A DNA stretch of 64,000 bases, taken from contig NC_014632.1 of the NCBI RefSeq assembly GCF_000165505.1, positions 806,001-870,000 on the forward strand, read 5' to 3'. Positions 8,249 through 16,875 of this stretch are shown here, in pieces. Position 1 is the first letter of the stretch. The number at the start of each line of letters is the position of its first letter. Source of the stretch: Ilyobacter polytropus DSM 2926 (GTDB lineage Bacteria; Fusobacteriota; Fusobacteriia; Fusobacteriales; Fusobacteriaceae). Position numbers and translations under genes: made by a program. Under the pieces are notes generated by a model, which did not search any database, was not told the origin of the DNA, and was given only the letters and a program-made list of their open reading frames with translations.

Positions 8249-9283
8249 ATGAAGAGGATAATGGTATTTTTGATGTTTCTGATTTTACTGAGCGGGATGG
8301 CATACTCCAGAAGTATTTATCTTGTAGTTCCAAAGGACGCATATAGTAGTATGAGTTATTATGCTGTTGACAAAAGTGGAACTGTGACAATTATCGAAGA
8401 TAAAGACTTATTGAATAAAAAATATATGGGAAACGATAAACTTTATCTTGTGACGCTGAAAGCTGGATCTGAAGGAACTTTTAAAATGATGGCCAAGTAT
8501 AAACTTGATGGTAAGTATTATTTTTTAGTATTACCAGATGCTGATGTAGATACTATAAAATCTGAGTTTAATAGTACCGACACATTGTCAGAGGTATATG
8601 ATAACTTTGCAAGTTATAGCAGCTATCCGGGAATAAAAATAAAAGATGATGTGAGGCTGTCCCTGTTACCTATAAATACCGGGGACAAAAATATAACCGA
8701 AATTACTGAAGAAGTTACCTTAAATGGTTATACAGGGATTAATCCTAACAGTAGCGATGATAAAGAGTTTTATATGAAATTGGAAAGTGGTACAGAATAT
8801 GGTTTGAAAAAAAATAGCGATGTAAGTACCGATAAAGACAAAGACAAAGACAAAGACAATACTTATAACCTGTATTCAATTGTTACAGATAAAGATGGTA
8901 ATAAAAGTTATTCAAAGGCTGGGACAACTGAATTTGAGAAAATAACTACTATCCGTTTTACATCAAAAGATATAAAAGATACGACCGATAATGTTTTAAC
9001 GGAAGACGGTGTATCCATTAAAAATAATGAGACCTATACCTATGAAGGGGATATGAAAGCAAGTTTTGAAAAGGAAAATGGTAATGGTCAGTGGTCAATG
9101 GTTATAGATGGAACTGCCGGAGGGGGAGACACTATAGTTTTCATAGAAGACACAGGGGTGTCTGCCGAAAGCGGGATAGCTGTGAAGAGTAAGGTAAATA
9201 ATAAGTCAAGAGCAAGAGACACAAACATAAAGACAAGCCTTATTGACAGTTATAATTTTGTAATAGAAAATATCAAGGAATAA
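8249..9283 (+). CDS. Sec-exported protein of unknown family (cassette B, gene 4)
   Basis: A 344-residue paralogue of 3964-4977, of no family I recognise. Residues 1-20 are a Sec signal peptide (MKRIMVFLMFLILLSGMAYS). Shared segments: YYAVD, FKMMAKYKLDGKYYFL, YPGIKIKDDVRLSLLP and RDTNIKTSLIDSYNF at the C-terminus. A short DKDKDKDKDN tract near residues 194-203 comes from a GACAAA hexamer repeat (about 8827-8857) that could expand or contract. The 81-nt leader ends in TAGGAGGG, giving a firm start. The role is unknown; conserved placement in both cassettes argues for a link to the pseudopilins. Confidence 0.6.
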   Translation: MKRIMVFLMFLILLSGMAYSRSIYLVVPKDAYSSMSYYAVDKSGTVTIIEDKDLLNKKYMGNDKLYLVTLKAGSEGTFKMMAKYKLDGKYYFLVLPDADVDTIKSEFNSTDTLSEVYDNFASYSSYPGIKIKDDVRLSLLPINTGDKNITEITEEVTLNGYTGINPNSSDDKEFYMKLESGTEYGLKKNSDVSTDKDKDKDKDNTYNLYSIVTDKDGNKSYSKAGTTEFEKITTIRFTSKDIKDTTDNVLTEDGVSIKNNETYTYEGDMKASFEKENGNGQWSMVIDGTAGGGDTIVFIEDTGVSAESGIAVKSKVNNKSRARDTNIKTSLIDSYNFVIENIKE

Positions 9284-9295
9284 TTTAAGATTTCA

Positions 9296-9331
9296 CAGCC
9301 TGGAATAATCTTTTCCAGGCTGGAATTTTTT
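9296..9331 (+). terminator. Terminator inside cassette B, between genes 4 and 5
   Basis: A perfect 10-bp stem (CAGCCTGGAA with TTCCAGGCTG), a 7-nt loop and a T run. It should separate or attenuate transcription of gene 5 from genes 1-4, so gene 5 may have its own promoter in the following 60 bp. Cassette A has a repeat element in the equivalent gap. Confidence 0.85.
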
Positions 9332-9392
9332 ATATTTTATTAAAAAGATTACTGTGAGACAAAGACTATATTTTTACCGGAGGCATAGTTCT

Positions 9393-9968
9393 ATGAAAAA
9401 AAAGGGATATACGGCGATAGAGTTGGTGATTGTGGTTGCCATAATACTAGTGGTAACAGGGATCGGAGGACTATCTATGTTAAAGGCCATAAAGAGAAAT
9501 GATTATAATAAGATGCTGTCTATCATCCCAAAGGCTATATTTGTAGAAACAAACAAGGCATTTGAAGAGGGGGAGAGCAAAACCATTACACTGGATCTGA
9601 GCTCAAAGTCTATAGAGACTGAGGATGGTGATAAATCTCTTCCTGAAAATTACACTTATTCTGTGGGAAATGTTACCAGGTCAAGCTTAAGTGATACAGG
9701 TACATATTCTGGTTTAATTGCCAGTACAAGTGTTGATTTTGACATTGACTCAGAGGGGAAGATAAACAATATAAAATTAGATGGGACAACATACATGGAT
9801 GGATCAGACCCGAAAGAATTTAACAGCAAGGATCACCCTTCTATACTAGTGAAAATCGACGGTGAGTCATTCTGTAGGATTGATATAATCTCCTCTTTGT
9901 ATATAACTCCCAAAATAAAGGTTTATAAACCTGACGGTTCTGACTGGATTCTTGATTCAAGAATTTAG
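9393..9968 (+). CDS. Prepilin-like protein, GspG/GspH type (cassette B, gene 5)
   Basis: A 191-residue paralogue of 5333-5956. It starts MKKKG then YTAIE with Glu5, a helix rich in Val/Ile, and the conserved KRNDYNKMLSIIPKAIFVE block. The C-terminus again ends CRIDIISSLYITPKIKVY and DWILDSRI. The variable loop is shorter than in cassette A. CCGGAGG precedes ATG 9393; the frame open from 9354 lacks a ribosome binding site. An eight-A run follows the ATG. The gene lies beyond an intervening terminator, so it may be expressed separately from genes 1-4, as a major subunit would be. Confidence 0.72.
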   Translation: MKKKGYTAIELVIVVAIILVVTGIGGLSMLKAIKRNDYNKMLSIIPKAIFVETNKAFEEGESKTITLDLSSKSIETEDGDKSLPENYTYSVGNVTRSSLSDTGTYSGLIASTSVDFDIDSEGKINNIKLDGTTYMDGSDPKEFNSKDHPSILVKIDGESFCRIDIISSLYITPKIKVYKPDGSDWILDSRI

Positions 9969-9987
9969 TATAGTTAATTTCAAAGGT

Positions 9988-10033
9988 GAAAAGGAAGGTT
10001 AGGATTTCATATCCCTGCTCTTTCCTTTTTTTA
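9988..10033 (+). terminator. Terminator ending cassette B
   Basis: An AAAAGGAA/TTCCTTTT outer stem with an internal GGAT/ATCC pairing and a long T run, beginning about 20 nt after the gene 5 stop. It is similar in design to the terminator that ends cassette A, as expected if the cassettes duplicated as whole units. Confidence 0.75.
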
Positions 10034-10075
10034 TTTTGACCATTGATTTGGTTTTATATTTAATTCGATGTGTTA

Positions 10076-10574
10076 CTAAATAAATTACTGAAATTTACAA
10101 GAATATTAAAGTCAAAAGATTTTGTCACGAATGAAAACTAATAAAATACAAAAAAATTAACACGAATAAAGAAAAACCTTTTGGCCATAGAGGGCGCGGA
10201 GAAAAATAGAGAGTTTCACAGAGTTAAAACCAAACTATATATGCTTTCTTTTGCGAGAGGTTTTCAGTCTCTTTTCCCTTGCCATTGACAAAATCAGCGT
10301 TAAGAATAACCGTAGAGAAATCCTTAGAAAAAATCGACTGTCTGAGCAAAGCGAGTAGCCAAAAAATAACGAGTTACACGAGTATATTTTATGGTTCTCA
10401 GAAACTTGTTTTCTGAGTTTCATTACTCTTCTTAGATTTCCGAAGGTATTTAGCTTATTTTTCACAGGCCTTGATTTTTGGTTATGCCCTGACCAAAGGG
10501 AGGAAATGCCCTTGGGGTACTTTGGGCAACCAAAGAAAGTAACACAGCCTTTCGGAGAAATTCAATAATTTAAA
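10076..10574. repeat. Dispersed intergenic repeat, copy 2 (long form)
   Basis: It begins AAATTACTGAAATTTACAAG and ends AAATTCAATAATTT. The middle shares a stretch of more than 100 bp with copy 3 (TTGACAAAATCAGCGTTAAG region) and about 170 bp with copy 4, including a CTCAGAAA-loop-TTTCTGAG hairpin and a CCAAAGGG-loop-CCCTTGG hairpin. A 76-codon minus-strand frame inside it has no family features and no counterpart function, so it is not called. It occupies most of the gap before the next gene. Confidence 0.8.
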
Positions 10575-10705
10575 ACAGACAATAGCTAAGTAAGAACTTA
10601 CTTTTACTGAATCAAACTAGGATCTATACAAATAAAATTTAGTTTTACCTAAAATTTGTACTATAATTTTAATACAGTTTTAATATAACTTTAGAGGAGG
10701 AGTTT

Positions 10706-11695
10706 ATGATTAGATTTGGAGTAATAGGGACTAATTTTATAACAGATTCTTTTATAGAGGCGGGGAAAAAACTTGCAAATTTTAAAGTGAAGGCAGTTTA
10801 TTCGAGAACATCAGAGCGAGCACTGACCTTTGCCGAAAAACACAGTATAGACAATACCTTTACAGATATAAGTGAGATGGCTTCTAGCAAAGAGATAGAT
10901 GCTGTCTATGTGGCAAGTCCCAATTCTCTGCACTGCAGTCAGGCAATAGAGATAATGAAGGCCGGGAAGCACGTCCTGTGTGAGAAAGCAATGGGAACAA
11001 CTTCTAAAGAAGTAGAAAAAATGATAAAAACAGCTCAGGAAAATAATGTACTTTTGATGGAGGCTATGAAAACGACATACCTTCCGAATTTTAAGGTTAT
11101 AGAGGAAAATATTCCTAGGATAGGGAAGGTGAGAAAATTTTACGGAAATTATTGTCAGTATTCCTCAAGGTATGATAAATTTAAAAAGGGAGAAATTTTA
11201 AATGCCTTTAATCCAAAATTCGGAGGAGGCGCCCTTATGGATATAGGGATATATCTTGTGTATGTGGATCTCAAGCTCTTTGGAAAACCGGAAGAGGTAA
11301 AGTGTATCTCAAATATTCTTTCATCGGGAATTGACGGTGAGGGAAGCCTTCTCTTGAAGCACAAAACATCTACCTCTGTTCTTTCTTATTCAAAAATAAC
11401 AGATTCTGATGCTCCTAGTGAGATACAGGGAGATCTGGGGAATATAATCATTGATGACATCTCAAGGGGAGGATCTGTGAAGCTGGTTTTACGAGACGGT
11501 ACAATTGAGAATCTTACATTGGACCAGGAAGAAAATTTACTCTGTTATGAAATAGATGAGTTTATTTCCCTTGCTATGAAGGGTAAAAAAGAGTCTAAAA
11601 GAAATTCCCACCGTCTTGCTCAGAAGGTTGCAAATGTTTTGGAAGAGGCGAGGGAGCAGTCGGGAATAATTTTTGGTCAAGAATTGCACGAATAG
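10706..11695 (+). CDS. Gfo/Idh/MocA-family NAD(P)-dependent oxidoreductase
   Basis: The 329-residue length is normal for the family. The N-terminal Rossmann fold has the dinucleotide motif GVIGTNFI near residues 5-12, YVASPNSLH near 72 and the signature CEKAMG near 94; the usual EKP is EKA here. The C-terminal alpha/beta substrate domain includes GGGALMDIGIYLVY. These enzymes oxidise or reduce sugar-like alcohols; the substrate cannot be read. GAGGAGG lies just before the ATG, and a TATAAT at 10662-10667 is a likely -10 box. The patatin-like gene starts 28 nt after the stop, so the two are probably co-transcribed. Confidence 0.85.
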   Translation: MIRFGVIGTNFITDSFIEAGKKLANFKVKAVYSRTSERALTFAEKHSIDNTFTDISEMASSKEIDAVYVASPNSLHCSQAIEIMKAGKHVLCEKAMGTTSKEVEKMIKTAQENNVLLMEAMKTTYLPNFKVIEENIPRIGKVRKFYGNYCQYSSRYDKFKKGEILNAFNPKFGGGALMDIGIYLVYVDLKLFGKPEEVKCISNILSSGIDGEGSLLLKHKTSTSVLSYSKITDSDAPSEIQGDLGNIIIDDISRGGSVKLVLRDGTIENLTLDQEENLLCYEIDEFISLAMKGKKESKRNSHRLAQKVANVLEEAREQSGIIFGQELHE

Positions 11696-11723
11696 AAACA
11701 AATAAAAAAAGGAGGGTTTTCAG

Positions 11724-12581
11724 GTGAAAGGTATAGGTTTGGTTCTTGAAGGAGGAGGTTTGAGAGGTATGTATACTGCAGGGGTTTTAGATTTTTTCTT
11801 AGAGAAAAATCTGGAATTCAACTATGCTGTGGGAGTATCTGCAGGTGCAATATATCCAGCCTCATATGTATCCAAACAAAAGAAAAGAAATTTCTATACC
11901 CAGATGAAATATCTAAATGACAAGAGATATATGGGTCTGAAATATCTGTTGACTACAGGGAGCTATATAAATATAGACTTTACCTATAGAAAAATGGCCT
12001 ATGAGCTGGTTCCCTTTGATTTTCATGCTTTTATGAATTCCAAAGTTGATTTCAAGATAGGGGCCTTTAACTGCAGAACCGGGAAAACAGATTATTTTTC
12101 CAATGAGGATTTTCTGAGTAAAGAAAAAGTCTTGGAAATATTAATTGCTTCGGGAAGTCTTCCTTTTATCTCAAAAGAGGTCTTTATAGAGGGGGAGCCT
12201 TATCTTGACGGAGGAATAGCCAGTCCCATTCCCATCAAGAAATCTATAGAAGACGGGAACTGTAAGCACGTTGCTATTTTGACTCAGGACACCTCCTATG
12301 AGAAAAGGCCACTCAGGTATAGGGGCATGACCAAGATTTTTTACAGAAAATATCCCAAAGTTGCCTCGGCCCTCATAAACAGACATAAGGTCTATAATGA
12401 ATCCATTAAAATACTGGAAAAACTTGAAAAATCAGGTGATGTCTATGTGATCAGACCAGATGAAAAATTGAATGTTGCAAGATTGGAAACAGATTTAAAT
12501 AAAATAAAAGAACTGTATAATCTAGGGATTAAAGACGGTGAAAAGCACTATGAAAAGCTTCTGAAATGGATAAAAAAATAA
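11724..12581 (+). CDS. Patatin-like phospholipase
   Basis: A 285-residue protein with the full patatin catalytic signature: oxyanion loop GGGLRG at residues 10-15, nucleophile elbow GVSAG with Ser39, and the dyad Asp in DGG at about residue 162. No signal peptide or membrane segment is visible, so it is probably a cytoplasmic lipid acyl hydrolase of the YjjU/RssA-like group. The start is GTG, 7 nt after GGAGGG. It lies downstream of the Gfo/Idh/MocA gene and is closed by a terminator. The lipid substrate is unknown. Confidence 0.88.
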   Translation: MKGIGLVLEGGGLRGMYTAGVLDFFLEKNLEFNYAVGVSAGAIYPASYVSKQKKRNFYTQMKYLNDKRYMGLKYLLTTGSYINIDFTYRKMAYELVPFDFHAFMNSKVDFKIGAFNCRTGKTDYFSNEDFLSKEKVLEILIASGSLPFISKEVFIEGEPYLDGGIASPIPIKKSIEDGNCKHVAILTQDTSYEKRPLRYRGMTKIFYRKYPKVASALINRHKVYNESIKILEKLEKSGDVYVIRPDEKLNVARLETDLNKIKELYNLGIKDGEKHYEKLLKWIKK

Positions 12582-12585
12582 GTTG

Positions 12586-12627
12586 AAAAAGGAACCTAAC
12601 TATCTATTTTGTTAAGTTCCTTTTTTT
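12586..12627. terminator. Terminator between convergent units
   Basis: The stem GGAACCTAAC/GTTAAGTTCC (12591-12600 with 12611-12620, one mismatch) has a T run on the plus strand and an A run on the other side. It can end both the patatin unit and the opposing deaminase operon. Confidence 0.8.
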
Positions 12628-12675
12628 ATTTATCTGTGAAATCATAGGTAATGCAATCAGAATAATAAATATTAT

Positions 12676-13995
12676 TTATAATTTATTTGCTGTTTCTAGT
12701 ATCTTATTTTTAATGGATTTTAAATTTTCTATTATCTTTTCAGGATTATTTTTTTCTTGGAATAGTTTTTTATTTTTTACCAAGATTTCACCATCAACTA
12801 TAACTGTATCAACATTACCAGGGTTTGAAGAGTATACCAAAACAGAATAAAAGTCATAAATCGGCTGCATGTTTATGGAATCTGTTTCAAATAAAACCAA
12901 ATCTGCTTTTTTACCAATTTCTATAGAACCGATCTCATGATCTAAATTTAATACTCTGGCACCTCCTATTGTGGCCAATTCCAAAATTTCTTTGGCGGGA
13001 AATATGCTACGATCTTGATTAAAGAGTTTGTGTATTTTTCCTACCAAGGGCATCTGGGTCAGAATATCTAAAGTGTTACCACTCATTGGTCCGTCTGTTC
13101 CTAGACCGATCTTCATATTTTTTTTATACATAGCTGAAATTGGGGCAACCCCTTTGGCGCCTTTGGAATTTGCTCCCATATTATGTGAAATTCCAACACT
13201 TTTTTTGTTCAGTAATTCGATATCTTTTTCTGTTACCAGTATTGAGTGAGCAGAAATAAATCTTTCACTAAGTACCCCTATACTGTCTAGATATTCTACC
13301 GGCGTCATATTATATTTTTTTTCACATTCTTCAAACTCATAGTCCATCTCTGCAACATGCATCATCATAGGGATGTTATATTTTTTTGATAATTCAGCAG
13401 TCTTTTGTAAAGCCTCTGTGTCATTGGTATAAATAGCATGTGGAGCCACTGCGGGAGTTATGAGTTTGTCATCTATCCATTTTTCTATAAACCATTTGCT
13501 ATATTCAAGTCCCCCATAGGGTTCATTTGAGTCGGGAGAAGGGAAATCAACGATGGTTTCTCCTAGTACCCCTCTTATACCAAACTCTTTTGCTGCCCTG
13601 GCAACCTGGTCTTCATAATAATACATATCTGTAAAAGTAGTTACACCGCCCAAGAGCATCTCCATAATTCCGTATTTTGCTCCTAGATATACCAACTCCT
13701 TATCAACCAGCATTTTTTCCAAAGGAAATAAGTACCTCTTAAGGCGGTCCTGGACATCGTCTGCAAGACTTCTAAATACAACCATAGAAGTATGAGTATG
13801 AGTATTTATCATTCCAGGAATCATAATTCCGTTTTTTCCGTCAATAATATTATCACATGAATATTTTGCTAGAAGAGTTTTGTCACCGATATCAAATATA
13901 AGATTATCCTTGATTACTAAGACTCCATTTTCTATAATATCTTTATCTTTATTCATGGTGAGGATATTGATATTTTTTATAATCATTGAAACCAT
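12676..13995 (-). CDS. mtaD: Amidohydrolase, 5'-methylthioadenosine/S-adenosylhomocysteine deaminase family
   Basis: A 439-residue metal-dependent amidohydrolase. Metal-site motifs are in order: HTHTS near residue 67, MMHVAE near 213, SAHSIL near 252 and GLGTDGPMSG near 298. The family deaminates 6-aminopurines or related rings (MTA, SAH, adenosine) and also includes s-triazine and guanine hydrolases, so the exact substrate is inferred. AGGAG lies 9 nt before the chosen ATG; an internal ATG three codons in is possible. It is the last gene of the minus-strand purine operon, 25 nt after adenine deaminase, which supports a purine substrate. Confidence 0.82.
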   Translation of the reverse strand: MVSMIIKNINILTMNKDKDIIENGVLVIKDNLIFDIGDKTLLAKYSCDNIIDGKNGIMIPGMINTHTHTSMVVFRSLADDVQDRLKRYLFPLEKMLVDKELVYLGAKYGIMEMLLGGVTTFTDMYYYEDQVARAAKEFGIRGVLGETIVDFPSPDSNEPYGGLEYSKWFIEKWIDDKLITPAVAPHAIYTNDTEALQKTAELSKKYNIPMMMHVAEMDYEFEECEKKYNMTPVEYLDSIGVLSERFISAHSILVTEKDIELLNKKSVGISHNMGANSKGAKGVAPISAMYKKNMKIGLGTDGPMSGNTLDILTQMPLVGKIHKLFNQDRSIFPAKEILELATIGGARVLNLDHEIGSIEIGKKADLVLFETDSINMQPIYDFYSVLVYSSNPGNVDTVIVDGEILVKNKKLFQEKNNPEKIIENLKSIKNKILETANKL

Positions 13996-14020
13996 ATAGT
14001 TATCTCCTGTTCATAATCTA

Positions 14021-15742
14021 TTATAAACCCTTGTAAAATAAAGGGACTATTTCCTGTTTAACAACATCAATTAATCCTTTATCGGATATTTTTAGGCTTG
14101 GACTAACTGGTAGAGAAAGAGTACTAAAAGACATTAATTTATTGTGATGAACATAGCCCAATTTACTCATGCAGTCACTTACAGTTTTTACCTTTTCTGC
14201 CAGCAGATCGATTCTTTCATCTGATATGATACCCCCTATAGGAAGCTCTACACCGGCAATAATCTTTCCGTCCTTAATTACACAGTAGCCTCCACCGTTT
14301 TCAATGATCCAGTTAGAAGCAGTTACCATGTCCTTTGCATTTCTACCCATGACCATAAGATTATGGTGATCGTGAGCATAGCTAGTGGCAATGGCACCTT
14401 TTTTTATTATACTTCCCGTCACTAATCCAAAAGATTGATTTTTACTTTTTCCGTATCTGTCAAACACCGATATCAGACAATAATCAGACTTTTCCCACTG
14501 TAACTTATTATTTTCTACATTGAGAGTAGTTTCTTTCTCGATTGTAAAGGTGCTTTCAGGTATCACTTCTATTGCTCTGCATTTCACCAGACCACCTTCT
14601 ATAGGAGCCTGTACTTGAAAATCTGTTTCTTTTAAAAAATTTAATTTTATACTGTTATAAAATTTTTCTGGGAATTTTTTTTCTGATTCTTTGTATTTCA
14701 CCTTACCGTCAAATATCAATTTACCGTTTTTATATACTTTTTCAATATGAAACTCCTCTATACTTTCTAAAAGTACAAAATCTGCGATTTTTCCTGGAGC
14801 GATACTTCCTCGGTCGTCTAATAGCATTCTCCTTGCAGGAGTATATGTGCTTACGTATACTGCCATCTCTTTAGGAACTCCCATACTGATTGCCTTTTTT
14901 ACAAGCTTATTTAGATGTCCTTTCACAAGTTTGTCGGCCATAGTATCGTCTGTCACAAGACAGAAATGTTCATATAACTCATTTTCAACAAGAAAGTTTA
15001 TATTTTCTTCTGTCATGGATTTTTCCTGAATCTCCATAAACATTCCATTTTTAATTTTTTCCTCGAGAGAAGCCGGTGTTTGCTGAGTATGATCAGCATC
15101 AACTCCCTGATAAATAAATTTAGCCAAGTCTAAACCGGATATTTTTGGGCAGTGCCCCTCTATTCTCATGTGAGATTTTTTATTTTTTATTTTTTGAATT
15201 ATTTTATTGATGGTGGACTCTTGATCACCAACTAAATCCTTGAAATTCATAACCTCTCCCAGACAGCATACATCCTCTATATCCAGGAGTTTTTCCACAT
15301 CTTCTGCCTTTATACTGGCTCCTGTGGTTTCTAGTTCCTTGTTTGTAGAGGGTACCGAACTGGGGATGCCGTAAAAAAAATCTACGGTACTATTTTTAGA
15401 ATTATTGATCATTTCTCTTATACCGTCCACGCCAAAAACATTTGCCATTTCGTGAGGATCGGCAACTAGCGTGGTAACCCCGTGGGGAACAACTCCCTGA
15501 GAAAACTGAAAAGGAGTTGTCATAGAGCTTTCTACATGCATATGAATATCTATAAGTCCCGGGATCATATATTTAGAATGCCCGTCAATAACTTTTTTAG
15601 CTTTTAATTCTTCATCTTGCACTTGAGAAACGTTTCCGATATATAAAAACTTGCCATCTAATATGGCTACATCTCCGTGAATAAATTTTTTCAGATAAGA
15701 ATTATAAACCTGTACATTTTTTATTATTAAATCCAGCTCCAT
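14021..15742 (-). CDS. ade: Adenine deaminase
   Basis: Adenine deaminase converts adenine to hypoxanthine and ammonia. The 573-residue length is typical. Seen motifs: PGLIDIHMHVESSM near residue 60 (metal-binding HxH), VADPHEMANVFG near 93, EGHCP near 195, DADHTQQTP near 215, LVTDDTMAD near 258 and a C-terminal substrate region with SYAHDHHNL. The start is preceded by AGAGGGAG. It follows a Pot-type ABC importer and precedes an MtaD-type deaminase, all on one strand with gaps of 25-54 nt, which suggests uptake and deamination of purine bases as nitrogen or salvage source. Confidence 0.92.
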   Translation of the reverse strand: MELDLIIKNVQVYNSYLKKFIHGDVAILDGKFLYIGNVSQVQDEELKAKKVIDGHSKYMIPGLIDIHMHVESSMTTPFQFSQGVVPHGVTTLVADPHEMANVFGVDGIREMINNSKNSTVDFFYGIPSSVPSTNKELETTGASIKAEDVEKLLDIEDVCCLGEVMNFKDLVGDQESTINKIIQKIKNKKSHMRIEGHCPKISGLDLAKFIYQGVDADHTQQTPASLEEKIKNGMFMEIQEKSMTEENINFLVENELYEHFCLVTDDTMADKLVKGHLNKLVKKAISMGVPKEMAVYVSTYTPARRMLLDDRGSIAPGKIADFVLLESIEEFHIEKVYKNGKLIFDGKVKYKESEKKFPEKFYNSIKLNFLKETDFQVQAPIEGGLVKCRAIEVIPESTFTIEKETTLNVENNKLQWEKSDYCLISVFDRYGKSKNQSFGLVTGSIIKKGAIATSYAHDHHNLMVMGRNAKDMVTASNWIIENGGGYCVIKDGKIIAGVELPIGGIISDERIDLLAEKVKTVSDCMSKLGYVHHNKLMSFSTLSLPVSPSLKISDKGLIDVVKQEIVPLFYKGL

Positions 15743-15796
15743 AACAATCTCCCTCTTTAATTTTCATATATAAATCTATAGTTTAACCAAAGTAAT

Positions 15797-16858
15797 TTAT
15801 TGGTTTAAAGTTCTGTTCCAGCTATCTATCCACTTAAATTTAACTGAATTTACAAAAGCATGATCAACAGTGTTAGATTTTTCAACTACGTCGCCATAAG
15901 TCAGGCTTGCTGATTCTTCTTCAGTCAATTCTACCTGAGAATTCACAGGGGATTCTCCCAGTGCCTTGGCAGTTCTGCTCTGAACTTCTTTGCTTAGTGC
16001 ATAATTTATAAACTTTGTAGCTAATTCCTTGTTCTTAGAAGATTTTAATATGTTTATAGTATTAAAGTTTATAAATGCCCCTTCTGATGGATCTACAAAT
16101 ATTACATCTGGTGCTCCGCCTTTGACTCTTCCATAGGCAAAATCAGCAGTGATAGCTGCAGCTATCTCATTGTTAGCAAACATATTTGCCAGGTCTGATG
16201 ATCTACTATAAGTTTTAACCAGGTTTGGTTTTAATTCTTCTAGAGCTTTAAAAGCTGCATCTCCGTTATCAGAGCTTATATCAGTGTTTTTATAATTAGA
16301 AGCAATATACATAGTAGCAGGTCCAAAAGTTGTTGTAACATCAGGAATTGATATTTTTCCTTCTAAGCTAGAGTTCCATAGGTCGTTCCATGATTTGATC
16401 TCAAAACCTGTTTTATTTGGATCATAGGCAATCGCTGCACGATTTAAAGTATAAGCAGGACCGTACCCAGATTCTGTTAATTTTTTTGCTTTTTTATCTA
16501 GATTTTCTGCATTAGGAATTTTGCTGTAATCAATTTTTTCAAATAATCCGGCTTCTATACCTTCTTGAGCAAAGGCCTCTGCCAAATAGATAATATCAAT
16601 GTTACTGTTAGGGTTGCTCTTTAATTTTGTCAGTCTTTCTGAGTTATTTCCTGTTTCCAAAATTATTTTTACATTGTTTTCTTTTTCAAATGGTGTAAAA
16701 ACATTTTCCCACAGCAAGTCCTCACTGTATCCCCATGTAGAAATAACTAATTCAGTTGGAGCATCACCCTTTGCTTCTTCTACTTCTTTTTTTCCTCCGC
16801 ACCCTGTTAGAGCCGCCAGTGTCAGTATTAAAGTTAAAATAATCGATAATTTTTTCAT
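15797..16858 (-). CDS. Extracellular solute-binding lipoprotein of a Pot-type ABC importer
   Basis: A 353-residue binding protein with a lipoprotein signal: basic start, hydrophobic core and lipobox LTGC with Cys20, then a charged linker. The mature part has the PotD/PotF-like pattern (LVISTWGYSEDLLWENVFTPFEKENN, later YGPAYTLNRAAIAYDP). This type usually binds polyamines or other small cations, but here the downstream genes are two purine deaminases, so a nucleobase or nucleoside ligand is plausible. It lies directly downstream of its ATPase gene. Confidence 0.85.
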   Translation of the reverse strand: MKKLSIILTLILTLAALTGCGGKKEVEEAKGDAPTELVISTWGYSEDLLWENVFTPFEKENNVKIILETGNNSERLTKLKSNPNSNIDIIYLAEAFAQEGIEAGLFEKIDYSKIPNAENLDKKAKKLTESGYGPAYTLNRAAIAYDPNKTGFEIKSWNDLWNSSLEGKISIPDVTTTFGPATMYIASNYKNTDISSDNGDAAFKALEELKPNLVKTYSRSSDLANMFANNEIAAAITADFAYGRVKGGAPDVIFVDPSEGAFINFNTINILKSSKNKELATKFINYALSKEVQSRTAKALGESPVNSQVELTEEESASLTYGDVVEKSNTVDHAFVNSVKFKWIDSWNRTLNQ

Positions 16859-16875
16859 AATATCCCTCCCTTTTT

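Noticed and set aside
10235-10465. 76-codon minus-strand open frame
   Set aside because: It lies wholly inside dispersed repeat copy 2, has no ribosome binding site, and its Arg/Lys/Ser-rich composition looks like translated repeat rather than protein.
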